DNA of 64,000 nucleotides from Pedobacter petrophilus (GTDB lineage: Bacteria > Bacteroidota > Bacteroidia > Sphingobacteriales > Sphingobacteriaceae): contig NZ_WKKH01000021.1 of the NCBI RefSeq assembly GCF_009674725.1, positions 1 through 64,000 of the forward strand. Reading direction: 5' to 3'. This document shows positions 17,356 through 25,373 of the stretch, one piece after another. The position numbers and the translations under genes are program-made. Under the pieces are notes generated by a model, which made no database searches, was not told the origin of the DNA, and saw only the letters and a program-made list of their open reading frames with translations. Positions within the stretch are counted from its first letter, which is position 1. Every line of letters starts with the position of its first letter.

Positions 17356-17802
17356 TTAAGAAACTCCAAAAAATGTTCTTCCGGGTACTGACCTGGTCAT
17401 CATCCAGATTGAAACAATAATAATAATCAAAGCCAGGCCAAAGAAAATGGCAATGGTACGGTGCTTTGCAACGGCTTCAGTCATTTTTTTTGATTTGGCA
17501 TTTCCGACTGTAATTAAAATGATGGCGATAATCATCATGGCAATGTGCTCCATTTTAAAATACCGGACATCAGGTGCACCTGCGCTGCTCAGTTTATACC
17601 AGCCTTCACTAAAGTAAAGCACTAAACCAATAACCAATTGGATGTGTGCGCTAATTAATGCAAAAACATTTAATTTTCTATCGCCTTCTGTGTACGCTTT
17701 ATTGCCAAACCAGCCAGATAATGCTTTAACAACAGCTATAATCAGCAGCAGAAAAACTACGTAGCGCCATCCTGAGTGAGCACTTTTTAAAATATCGTTC
17801 AT
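17356..17802 (-). CDS. Four-helix membrane protein, possibly a small b-type cytochrome
   Basis: Starting at ATG 17802, the product has 148 residues and four hydrophobic helices. Each helix carries or is capped by a His: SAHSGWRYVVFLLLI, LISAHIQLVIGLVLYF, MEHIAMMIIAIILITVG and AKHRTIAIFFGLALI. This spacing resembles b561/DUF-type heme membrane proteins, which could carry electrons in the inner membrane. The heme role is inference only. An upstream ATG (17868) would add 22 unusual residues (Tyr/Ile-rich, no family character), so I prefer the internal start. It diverges from the amidohydrolase gene at 17916. Confidence 0.65.
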   Translation of the reverse strand: MNDILKSAHSGWRYVVFLLLIIAVVKALSGWFGNKAYTEGDRKLNVFALISAHIQLVIGLVLYFSEGWYKLSSAGAPDVRYFKMEHIAMMIIAIILITVGNAKSKKMTEAVAKHRTIAIFFGLALIIIIVSIWMMTRSVPGRTFFGVS

Positions 17803-17915
17803 AATATTAATTTCTATCCTCCAAAAATAGACATTAATTGTAAAATATCGGATATTCAGGATTATCAACGCTAATTTATATTAGTTTTAAACAAAATAAA
17901 CCAACTAAACTTATT

Positions 17916-20900
17916 ATGAAGAAAATTTTACTCGCCATTGGGCTGGTATTTTCTACTACATTGATGTTTGCACAGCAAACAACCTTTCCGGTTAATGGTT
18001 CTTATGATACGAGACCCGGAATGTTTGCTTTTACCAATGCCACAATTGTAGTAAATGCCAACCAAACCCTTACAAATGCCACACTTTTAATAAAAGGCCA
18101 AACGATTCTGGCCGTTGGAGCTGGCTTAGCTGTACCCAAAGGCTATGTTGTGGTAGATTTGAAAGGGAAATTCATCTATCCATCATTAATTGATGCCTTT
18201 TCGAATTATGGCATTACAGAGGCGCCTGCTCAGGCCCGCGGCTTTGGCGGACAAAGACAATCTATCTTCGTTTCTACTAAAAAAGGCGCTTATGGCTGGA
18301 ATGAATCCATCAGACCAGAAACTTACGTAAAAAACATCTTCACTGCAGATAGCAAAAAAGCAGATGAATTACGTAAAGTTGGCTTTGGAAGTGTAAACGT
18401 GATCAATCGTGACGGAATTGCCCGTGGCGTTTCTGCGGCAGTAACCTTGAATGAGGATGCCGATAACAGCTTAATTTTAAAAGACCAGACCGCAGCCAAT
18501 TATTCATTCAACAAAGGTTCATCTTCTAATGATTATCCAACCTCTTTAATGGGTTCTATTGCCTTATTACGCCAAACTTATTTCGATTCGCAGTGGTATA
18601 GCAAACAGAAAGAAGAGTATAATATTTCTTTAGAAGAATTTGCAAAGCAACAAACCATGCCACAAATATTTGAGGTAGACGGCTGGGCGAACGTTCTTCG
18701 TGCCGATAAAATTGGGAAAGAATTTGGCAAAAAATTCATCATTAAATCTGGTGGTGATGAATATCAACGCATTAATGAAGTAAAAGCAACGGGCGCAAGT
18801 TTAATTATTCCTCTGGCGTTCCCAAAGGCGTACGATGTAGAAGATCCTGCGGAAGCAAGAAACGTAACCCTTACGCAAATGAAGGGTTGGGAATTGGCCC
18901 CGACTAACCCGGCGGTGTTAGAAAAAGCAGGTATTAAGTTTGCCTTAACCGCTTTTGGATTAGAAAACAGCCGCGATTTTTGGGCTAATATCCGCACTGC
19001 GATAGAAAATGGATTAACAGAAAAACAAGCTTTACTATCAGTAACCACCATTCCTGCTGAACTTTTAGGCATCAGTGATAAAGTAGGCTCACTTGATAAA
19101 GGCAAAGTAGCTAACTTTCTAATCTCATCAGATAACCTCTTCAAAAACGGAAATATCATTTTCGAAAACTGGGTTCAGGGAAAACGTTTCATTGTAAATA
19201 AAATGGATGTAAGTGATGTTCGCGGAACTTATAATTTAAACGTTGATGGTGTAGGTGCTTTAACCCTAAAAATCACCGGAACTGCTGGCGGCTCTACCGC
19301 TGCGATTGAAAGAACAGGCGTGGATAGCGTTAAAACCACTGCAACCTTCACTAGAAATGGCGATTGGGTAAGCATCAATTTTAACCTAAAGAAAAACCCG
19401 AAAGGCGATGTTCGTTTAAGCGGATACATTACTTCTGCAAATCCAATTACGATTAAAGGCGAATCTGCGTTGGCAGATGGCTCTACAGGCAGGTTTACTG
19501 CGACTTATAAGGAAGCTGGTAAAGAGACACCTAAAAAAGAGGAGCCTAAACCAAGCCTGGCAATTGGCCCGGTAATTTTTCCATTTACAGCTTTTGGCAC
19601 AACGGAATTACCAAAGCAAGAAACTGTTTTAATCAAAAACGGTACCGTTTGGACAAATGAAAAAGACGGCGTTTTGCAAAATGCAGATGTGCTTTTAGAA
19701 AATGGAAAAATTAAAGCGGTAGGCAAAAACCTTTCGGCCGGAGGCGCAAGAGTAATTGATGCGACAGGCAAACACATCACCGCTGGTATTATTGATGAGC
19801 ATTCGCACATTGCCGGCAGCGGCGGAATTAACGAAGGTGCGCAATCAGTTTCGGCAGAAGTTCGCATTGCTGACATCATCAACTCGGAAGACGTAAATAT
19901 TTATCGCCAGCTGGCTGGTGGCGTGACCACTTCGCACATTTTGCACGGTTCCGCGAATCCCGTTGGTGGCCAATCACAACTGATTAAACTACGCTGGGGA
20001 AAATCTCCCGAAGAATTGAAATTTATTGGCGCTGATGGTTTCATTAAATTCGCTTTGGGTGAAAACGTAAAGCAAAGTAATTTTGGTACTGGTGCCCGTT
20101 TTCCGGTAACACGGATGGGTGTGGAACAAACTTTTGTGGATGAATTTACCCGCGCTAAAGAATATGCAAAAGCAATAGGGGTTAAAGGGAACAATGTTCG
20201 CAGAGACCTGGAGTTAGATGCAATTGTAGAAATCTTAAATAACAAACGTTTTATTACCTGTCACTCTTACGTGCAAAGCGAAATCAACATGTTAATCCAT
20301 GTTGCAGATAGCTTAGGCTTCAAAATCAATACCTTTACCCACATTTTAGAAGGTTATAAAGTGGCTGATAAAATGAAAGCACATGGCATTGCAGGTTCTA
20401 CCTTTTCAGATTGGTGGGCTTATAAAAATGAAGTGGCTGAGGCAATTCCTTACAACGGAAAAATTATGCACAATGTTGGCGTAACCACTGCTTTCAACTC
20501 GGATGATGCGGAGATGGCCCGTCACTTAAATCAGGAAGCTGGAAAATCAGTTTTATATGGTAACGTTCCGGAAGAAGATGCACTGAAATTTGTAACGCTG
20601 AATCCGGCAAAAATGCTTCACATTGAGGATAAAGTAGGCAGTTTAAAAGCAGGTAAAGATGCCGATGTAGTGATCTGGACAGCTAATCCACTCTCTATTT
20701 ATGCCAGGGCGGAGAAAACATTTGTTGATGGAATTGCTTACTGGGACCTTGAAAAAGATGCACAGATTATAAAATCTCAACAGACTGAAAAAGCACGTTT
20801 GATCCAGAAAATGCTGGAAAGTAAAAGCAAAGGTGGAAAAATGCAACGCCCTATGGGAGATGCCCCTCGCCTTTACAATTGCGAAACCTTAGAAAATTAT

Positions 20901-20936
20901 TCAGCAGAATTAACCGACAAAGAACATGCACATTAA
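17916..20936 (+). CDS. Two-domain secreted amidohydrolase family protein with a degenerate first domain
   Basis: The 1006-residue protein has a signal peptide ending LMFAQQ and two amidohydrolase-like modules. In the first (about residues 30-430) the HxH metal site after the first barrel strand is replaced (IYPSLIDAFSNYGITE), and the downstream His/Asp ligands are not apparent. The second (about 560-960) keeps them: AGIIDEHSHIAGSGG, ITCHSYVQSEINML, NTFTHILEGYKVADKM and AFNSDDAEMARHL. It probably hydrolyses a cyclic amide, imide or peptide-like substrate in the periplasm, as imidazolonepropionase-like members do. The middle (~430-550) is a beta-rich linker. The next gene starts directly at its stop codon. 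Confidence 0.85.
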   Translation: MKKILLAIGLVFSTTLMFAQQTTFPVNGSYDTRPGMFAFTNATIVVNANQTLTNATLLIKGQTILAVGAGLAVPKGYVVVDLKGKFIYPSLIDAFSNYGITEAPAQARGFGGQRQSIFVSTKKGAYGWNESIRPETYVKNIFTADSKKADELRKVGFGSVNVINRDGIARGVSAAVTLNEDADNSLILKDQTAANYSFNKGSSSNDYPTSLMGSIALLRQTYFDSQWYSKQKEEYNISLEEFAKQQTMPQIFEVDGWANVLRADKIGKEFGKKFIIKSGGDEYQRINEVKATGASLIIPLAFPKAYDVEDPAEARNVTLTQMKGWELAPTNPAVLEKAGIKFALTAFGLENSRDFWANIRTAIENGLTEKQALLSVTTIPAELLGISDKVGSLDKGKVANFLISSDNLFKNGNIIFENWVQGKRFIVNKMDVSDVRGTYNLNVDGVGALTLKITGTAGGSTAAIERTGVDSVKTTATFTRNGDWVSINFNLKKNPKGDVRLSGYITSANPITIKGESALADGSTGRFTATYKEAGKETPKKEEPKPSLAIGPVIFPFTAFGTTELPKQETVLIKNGTVWTNEKDGVLQNADVLLENGKIKAVGKNLSAGGARVIDATGKHITAGIIDEHSHIAGSGGINEGAQSVSAEVRIADIINSEDVNIYRQLAGGVTTSHILHGSANPVGGQSQLIKLRWGKSPEELKFIGADGFIKFALGENVKQSNFGTGARFPVTRMGVEQTFVDEFTRAKEYAKAIGVKGNNVRRDLELDAIVEILNNKRFITCHSYVQSEINMLIHVADSLGFKINTFTHILEGYKVADKMKAHGIAGSTFSDWWAYKNEVAEAIPYNGKIMHNVGVTTAFNSDDAEMARHLNQEAGKSVLYGNVPEEDALKFVTLNPAKMLHIEDKVGSLKAGKDADVVIWTANPLSIYARAEKTFVDGIAYWDLEKDAQIIKSQQTEKARLIQKMLESKSKGGKMQRPMGDAPRLYNCETLENYSAELTDKEHAH

Positions 20937-20937
20937 C

Positions 20938-22248
20938 ATGAAAACATATTTATTCAGTCTGGCTTTTTCGGCAACAAGCCTGATGTGTTTTGCCCAGGCA
21001 AACATATCGCCAGCTAAAAAACAATATAAAACCATTGCCATTACGGGCGCAACTGTGCACGTAGGTAATGGTACAGTAATCGAAAACGGAACGATTCTTT
21101 TCGGAAATGGAAAAATTATTTCCGTTACTGCCAACGGGCAAGTGCCACAAGATGATGTAAGTAAAATTGTAGCAACTGGTAAGCATGTTTATCCTGGCTT
21201 TATTGCGGCCACTACTAATTTGGGTTTAACAGAAATAGAAGCCGTGAAAGCTACTTTAGATTTTGAGGAAATTGGCGATTACAATTCGCACATCCGTTCT
21301 ATTGTAGCCTACAATACCGATTCTAAGGTGCCTGCAACATTGCGTAGCAATGGCGTTTTAATGGCACAGCCAACCCCACAGGGTGGAACCGTTTCCGGCA
21401 GCTCATCTGTGGTACAACTGGATGCCTGGAACTGGGAAGATGCAGCCTTAAAAACTGATGATGCCATGCACATGACCTGGCCGGTTACGCCACGTTTCAG
21501 AGGTGGCTTTGGTGGCTTCGGCAGACCGCAAATGTCGCCGGAGGCTTTGGCAGAAAGAACAGCAAATTCGATTAGTCAGTTAAATTCTTTCTTTGCAGAA
21601 GCGAAAGCTTATTCTGAAATGGGCAAACCAGAAGTGATTAACACCCGCTTTGATGCGATGAAAAAGGTCTTTTCTGGCGATGAGAAATTATTCATTGCTG
21701 CAGAAAGCCAAAAGGATATTGTAGCAGCCGTAAACTTCGCAAAGAAATTCGGTATTACACCTGTGATTACGGGCGCTGATGAGGCCTATCTGGTGATCGA
21801 TTTCCTAAAAGAAAACAACATTAGTTTAGTGGTGAAACAACCGCACGCCCTGCCAAACAACAATGATGATGATGTAAACATGCCTTATAAAAATGCTGCT
21901 ATTTTAGCCAATGCGGGTTTAAATGTGGTATTAAGTATTGATGGTTATTGGCAACAACGCAATTTACCTTTCATGGCAGGCACGGTTACGGCCTGGGGAT
22001 TAGATAAGGAAAAAGCTTTATCTACCATTACCTTAAACGCGGCAAAAGCAATGGGCGTGGATAAAACAACCGGAAGCATTGAAACAGGAAAAGATGCTAC
22101 TTTCTTTATTTCAGCCGGCGATGCTTTGGACATGAGAACAAACAAAGTGGAGCAGGCTTTTATTCAGGGCAGAGATATTAACCTGGATAATTTGCACAAA
22201 CAGTTAGATAAAAAATTCAGTGATAAGTACGCCGCTGAGAAGAAGTAA
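20938..22248 (+). CDS. Secreted amidohydrolase-like protein lacking the HxH metal site
   Basis: Starting at ATG 20938, one base after the upstream stop, the product begins with a clean signal peptide (MKTYLFSLAFSATSLMCFAQ). An ATG at 20926 would overlap the previous gene by 11 bp and add four residues. The sequence follows the composite amidohydrolase pattern: an N-terminal beta sandwich (ITGATVHVGNGTVIENGTI), a late barrel and MGVDKTTGSIETGKDATFFI near the end. Where catalytic members have HxH it reads VYPGFIAATTNLGLTE, so it is probably not a metal-dependent hydrolase by itself. It shares the NxGxTE feature with the degenerate first domain of its neighbour. It may be a partner subunit of the upstream enzyme. 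Confidence 0.8.
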   Translation: MKTYLFSLAFSATSLMCFAQANISPAKKQYKTIAITGATVHVGNGTVIENGTILFGNGKIISVTANGQVPQDDVSKIVATGKHVYPGFIAATTNLGLTEIEAVKATLDFEEIGDYNSHIRSIVAYNTDSKVPATLRSNGVLMAQPTPQGGTVSGSSSVVQLDAWNWEDAALKTDDAMHMTWPVTPRFRGGFGGFGRPQMSPEALAERTANSISQLNSFFAEAKAYSEMGKPEVINTRFDAMKKVFSGDEKLFIAAESQKDIVAAVNFAKKFGITPVITGADEAYLVIDFLKENNISLVVKQPHALPNNNDDDVNMPYKNAAILANAGLNVVLSIDGYWQQRNLPFMAGTVTAWGLDKEKALSTITLNAAKAMGVDKTTGSIETGKDATFFISAGDALDMRTNKVEQAFIQGRDINLDNLHKQLDKKFSDKYAAEKK

Positions 22249-22297
22249 TATGCATTCAATTCATGTAGACTTTTTATACATTGGATATGAACGATCT

Positions 22298-22335
22298 ACA
22301 AAAAGATGCTGAAATAAATTCAGCATGACGACATT
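22298..22335. repeat. REP-like element, copy A (identical over 38 bp to 24664-24701)
   Basis: Contains AGATGCTGAAATAAATTCAG followed by CATGACGACATT; the GCTGAA and TTCAGC arms pair. An identical 38-bp copy lies 2.37 kb downstream beside a similar terminator, so both belong to a duplicated block. Confidence 0.85.
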
Positions 22336-22341
22336 TAACAG

Positions 22342-22371
22342 AAACGGCCAATAAATCAATATTGGCCGTTT
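22342..22371. terminator. Terminator after the second amidohydrolase gene
   Basis: Perfect 11-bp stem AAACGGCCAAT / ATTGGCCGTTT with an 8-nt loop, between the convergent amidohydrolase and lipoprotein genes. Confidence 0.85.
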
Positions 22372-22448
22372 GATAATATAATATTTTTGATATCCAATTA
22401 AAATAGATTCCCTATATTTTAATTAACAGTAAATATTATTTGCTTAGA

Positions 22449-23867
22449 TTAATAATAAATGCGTTTAAAAATAATATTACCATTTTTGAACGCAATCTTT
22501 AAGCCATAATATAATTCAGCTACATTAGCACCGCCATATATATACCTTGTATCTTGATCGAATTCTGCAATAGGCCAAAACCTTATACCTACACCTGGTA
22601 AACCGTACAAAACCTCTACATCTTCTACTTCATTTGCTATTGCAGGATTAATAATTAGAGAATTTTTGAAAAAATTTGGAGGAAATTGTACATATTTATA
22701 ATATTCACTTCCCTCATATCCTTCCACATATGATTCATCAACATACGCATTTGTTCCTATGAGATGGAATATACCCCATGGTATATTTTGTACAGCTCTA
22801 TAAGCACTACTACTAACATTAGGTATTAAGTATACACTAAATGATGCTTTAGGAGAATTTAATTTAATTGAGCCCGTTTGAGTTGTCGACCCTTTAAGCT
22901 TTATATTATATGGAACACTTGTACCTCCTCCTGAAAAACCTGTAAGATTGACTAGTTGCAATAAGCCTTTAAGAAAAACATTAGGGCCACCAACGAATGT
23001 ACCTACTATATCATCTTTTGGTATTTTTGTAACTGTTGCAACACCTTCAACGGTCTTTGTATAGAAGCTTGCCACATTCTTTATTAAGCCTAAATCACTT
23101 GCCCCTGCTGATTGTGGTTGAGCAGTCCCATCTAATTGTATATTTCCTTCCAGGACAACATCAGATTGCGCAATTTCAGAAACACTTATATTAAATGAGG
23201 TATTTGGATCAAATGAGGAACTATAGCCACTAACATCGAAATCGGCTATCATCCATTGCTGAACACCGGAAAAAGTGATTGCAGTTTGTTTAAAACTATC
23301 ACTAAGAGGATTTTCGTTGATATATGATCCATTTTCAATCGTGTAGGGTGATCTCGTACTACTATATTTAAACAAGTCTGGATATGACACGTTTGAAGCA
23401 TAACTAAGTGTGATTTGTTGGTAAGACGACAAAACATCATAGGTCCTCAATACACAAACCCTCAAAACACCCCTATATTTGTTATAAAGCAATAAAAATG
23501 GATAGGCATTGGCTTCAGTCGAGGTACCAAAATCTCTTGAAACTAACATCCAACCATTTGCAGGATACATATCTGCTTTTGAGGCATCAACATTACCGTA
23601 AACTTTTTGAGCGCCGTCGATAAAAGGATTTAACGTTGTGACACTACCAACAGAACCATCAGCATTGTTGAAATATGCTGTCCAACTATGCTGGGTCCAA
23701 TCCCAGGATGCATCTAAATTAGGATCACCAGCGTGCAACGGCCTTGAACCCTTTAACATTGAATTTGATCTCGAAAAAAGTGCTGTTTCTTTCACTTCGT
23801 TCTGATCTTTCTTGCAGGCAGAGATAATCACTACCAATAGTAATAATAGTGTATTAATTTTTTTCAT
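22449..23867 (-). CDS. Hypothetical lipoprotein
   Basis: The 472-residue product has a lipoprotein signal peptide with lipobox VVIISACKK (Cys near residue 18) and should be anchored in a membrane facing the periplasm or cell surface. I recognise no catalytic motif. The body is rich in Ser, Asn, Tyr and beta-prone segments (LLYNKYRGVLRVCVLRTYDV, WTQHSWTAYFNNADGSVGSV), suggesting a beta-rich extracellular fold. The coding sequence looks more A+T-rich, with more ATA codons, than its neighbours, and the gene lies inside a segment flanked by duplicated sequence. Both features fit acquisition by transfer. It diverges from the XRE gene at 24108. Confidence 0.65.
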   Translation of the reverse strand: MKKINTLLLLLVVIISACKKDQNEVKETALFSRSNSMLKGSRPLHAGDPNLDASWDWTQHSWTAYFNNADGSVGSVTTLNPFIDGAQKVYGNVDASKADMYPANGWMLVSRDFGTSTEANAYPFLLLYNKYRGVLRVCVLRTYDVLSSYQQITLSYASNVSYPDLFKYSSTRSPYTIENGSYINENPLSDSFKQTAITFSGVQQWMIADFDVSGYSSSFDPNTSFNISVSEIAQSDVVLEGNIQLDGTAQPQSAGASDLGLIKNVASFYTKTVEGVATVTKIPKDDIVGTFVGGPNVFLKGLLQLVNLTGFSGGGTSVPYNIKLKGSTTQTGSIKLNSPKASFSVYLIPNVSSSAYRAVQNIPWGIFHLIGTNAYVDESYVEGYEGSEYYKYVQFPPNFFKNSLIINPAIANEVEDVEVLYGLPGVGIRFWPIAEFDQDTRYIYGGANVAELYYGLKIAFKNGNIIFKRIYY

Positions 23868-24095
23868 AGCTGTTTTTTTTTTAAAAAGACAGCTTTTATA
23901 TTAAGTATATGTAATATAAAAATTATGATAAGGTAAATATTTACTTATATTTTGTTGTCTAACCAACTGAAATATTAATCTTAAATCATCTACAAGAAGC
24001 ATCTATTCAATTTAAAGAGAAGTTTTATAAGCCAGATGAAAATTTGATTGTTAAAAACACCTTAATATTGTTTTTTACCCTGCATAAATTTTAGA

Positions 24096-24103
24096 TATAT
24101 TTG
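24096..24103 (+). promoter_or_regulatory. Candidate -7 box (TATATTTG) four bases from the XRE start codon
   Basis: TATATTTG matches TAnnTTTG and ends 4 nt before ATG 24108; a T-run lies about 19 nt further upstream where a -33 box would be. The mRNA would be leaderless. The next in-frame Met is beyond the first helix, so a later start is unlikely. Confidence 0.5.
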
Positions 24104-24107
24104 GAAT

Positions 24108-24470
24108 ATGGAAACCGCAGAAAAAACCAACCGTGTACATTTAGGCAGAAAAATTAGCCGCATACGCGAACTAAGGGGTATGAAACAAGACACACTCGCC
24201 ACAGAACTTGGCATTAGCCAACAAGCGGTAAGTAAACTTGAACAAAGCGAAACGATAGAAGACTCTACTTTAGAAAAGGTTGCGAAAGTATTAGGTGTAA
24301 CAGCTGAAGGAATCAAACATTTCACTGAAGAAACCATTTTCAATAATATCAATAATTTTCACGATAGTTCAATTCAGAACAACTTTAACCCTGTTGAAAA
24401 AATAATAGAATTATACGAACGCTTACTAGCAATTGAACGTGAAAAGATTGAGATTTTGAAAGGTAAATAG
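24108..24470 (+). CDS. XRE-family helix-turn-helix transcriptional regulator
   Basis: The 120-residue protein has a Cro/CI-type HTH over residues ~10-66: LGRKISRIRELRGMKQDTLA, TELGISQQAVSKLEQSE and TLEKVAKVLGVTAEGIKHF. The C-terminal 50 residues (Asn-rich, then a helix EKIIELYERLLAIEREKIEI) may be a dimerisation coiled coil. There is no ligand domain. It diverges from the lipoprotein gene across 240 bp and is the natural candidate for regulating itself and that gene. Both sit between two copies of an amidohydrolase 3'-end/terminator block. Confidence 0.88.
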   Translation: METAEKTNRVHLGRKISRIRELRGMKQDTLATELGISQQAVSKLEQSETIEDSTLEKVAKVLGVTAEGIKHFTEETIFNNINNFHDSSIQNNFNPVEKIIELYERLLAIEREKIEILKGK

Positions 24471-24492
24471 TTTCCTAAAGAGCTCTTTTCAT

Positions 24493-24560
24493 TTGGATAA
24501 TTTGCACAAGCAGCTGGAATAAGAAAGTTTAACGATAATTATACTGCTGAGAAGAAGTAA
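24493..24560 (+). pseudogene. Frameshifted remnant of an amidohydrolase C-terminus
   Basis: Translation gives LDNLHKQLE, then a stop in that frame; after a one-base shift it continues KFNDNYTAEKK and stop. The end of the intact gene at 22183-22248 reads LDNLHKQLDKKFSDKYAAEKK and stop. Downstream similarity continues (TGCATT-AATTCATG, ATGAACGATC, the 38-bp REP-like copy and a terminator). Only the last ~22 codons remain; the divergence suggests an old paralogue or duplication. Confidence 0.8.
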
Positions 24561-24608
24561 TGTGCATTTAATTCATGAAAAATTTTTTGTACACTGGTCA
24601 TGAACGAT

Positions 24609-24634
24609 CGTCACCCTGAATTTATTTCAGGGCC
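24609..24634. repeat. REP-like element with CCCTGAA/TTCAGGG stem
   Basis: CGTCACCCTGAATTTATTTC then AGGGCC and a T-run. The CCCTGAA and TTCAGGG arms form a 7-bp stem followed by TTTTT, so it could also terminate transcription after the XRE gene. Confidence 0.7.
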
Positions 24635-24663
24635 TTTTTAAAAAAAATCTTATATAAGTCGCA

Positions 24664-24701
24664 ACAAAAAGATGCTGAAATAAATTCAGCATGACGACAT
24701 T
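24664..24701. repeat. REP-like element, copy B (identical to 22298-22335)
   Basis: Same 38 bases as copy A, placed the same way relative to an amidohydrolase 3' end (here a remnant) and a terminator. The block also includes an inserted REP-like element at 24609-24634 that copy A lacks. Confidence 0.85.
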
Positions 24702-24706
24702 GCTAA

Positions 24707-24740
24707 CAAAGCAGCCAATATTAGTTTATTGGCTGCTTTG
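24707..24740. terminator. Strong hairpin terminator, second copy of the flanking block
   Basis: Perfect 14-bp stem CAAAGCAGCCAATA / TATTGGCTGCTTTG with a 6-nt loop and TGTTTT following. Confidence 0.8.
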
Positions 24741-24777
24741 TGTTTTAAAAAGATAATAACTATTGCTGAAATATTTA

Positions 24778-24905
24778 TCCCGCAGATTCAGGAGATTTCC
24801 GCAGAAGCAAGTAGCAAAATCTGCGAAATTTGTTTTGATCTGCGGGACAAAGCCTTGCATTATATTAAGTCATTTTTCTATCGGTTGGTGTCTCACCAAC
24901 CGATA
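24778..24905. repeat. Inverted repeats upstream of the minisatellite
   Basis: TCCCGCAGAT (24778-24787) and ATCTGCGGGA (24838-24847) are perfectly inverted, with related CTGCG motifs between them. A separate tight hairpin TATCGGTTGGTG / CACCAACCGATA with a TCT loop lies at 24879-24905. Both look like intergenic mobile or structural repeats. No gene is supported here. Confidence 0.65.
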
Positions 24906-24940
24906 AAATCTACTTTGCTCCTGTCTGATACGGCTTACGG

Positions 24941-25166
24941 CAAAGCTTATATTGCTTACTGCAAAGCTTGTGTTGCCTACTGCGAAGCTTATGTTGCCTA
25001 CTGCAAACCTTATGTTGCCTACTGCAAAGCTTATGTTGCCTACTGCAAACCTTATGTTGCCTACTGCAAACCTTATGTTGCCTACTGCAAACCTTATGTT
25101 GCTTACTGCAAACCTTATGTTGCTTACTGCAAACCTTATGTTGCCAACTGCAAAGCTTATGTTGCT
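24941..25166. repeat. 21-bp minisatellite, about 10.7 copies
   Basis: Units begin at 24941 and every 21 bp to 25151, each of the form CAAA(C/G)CTTATGTTGC then CTACTG, with one to three differences; the units from 25004 to 25129 are most alike. All three plus-strand frames stay open because 21 is a multiple of three and the unit lacks a stop; one frame would read KPYVAYC repeats. The open frame over it (24729-25205) has no family character outside the repeat, so I treat the array as non-coding. Confidence 0.9.
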
Positions 25167-25373
25167 TCCCCTACCGGTTGTTGGCCCATCAACCGAAATA
25201 TCTAACTACCCATTCGTGATACACCCACCGAAATATGAATCAATCAAAAGTTTTTTAACTTAACATCAACCCGGAAATCGAACAATTTCTAAACCATTTC
25301 ATAACATAAAATAGAAAGCAACTTAACACAACAATAACACCTTTGCGGTCAGATAACAAATCAAAAACTGATC

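Noticed and set aside
22449..24470. Toxin-antitoxin or defence-island reading of the XRE/lipoprotein pair
   Set aside because: The 472-residue partner is a divergent secreted lipoprotein, not a small toxin or nuclease, and no defence gene is adjacent.
24729..25205. 158-codon open frame across the minisatellite
   Set aside because: Its length comes from the stop-free 21-bp repeat, which is open in all three frames; the non-repeat part spans inverted repeats and shows no family character.
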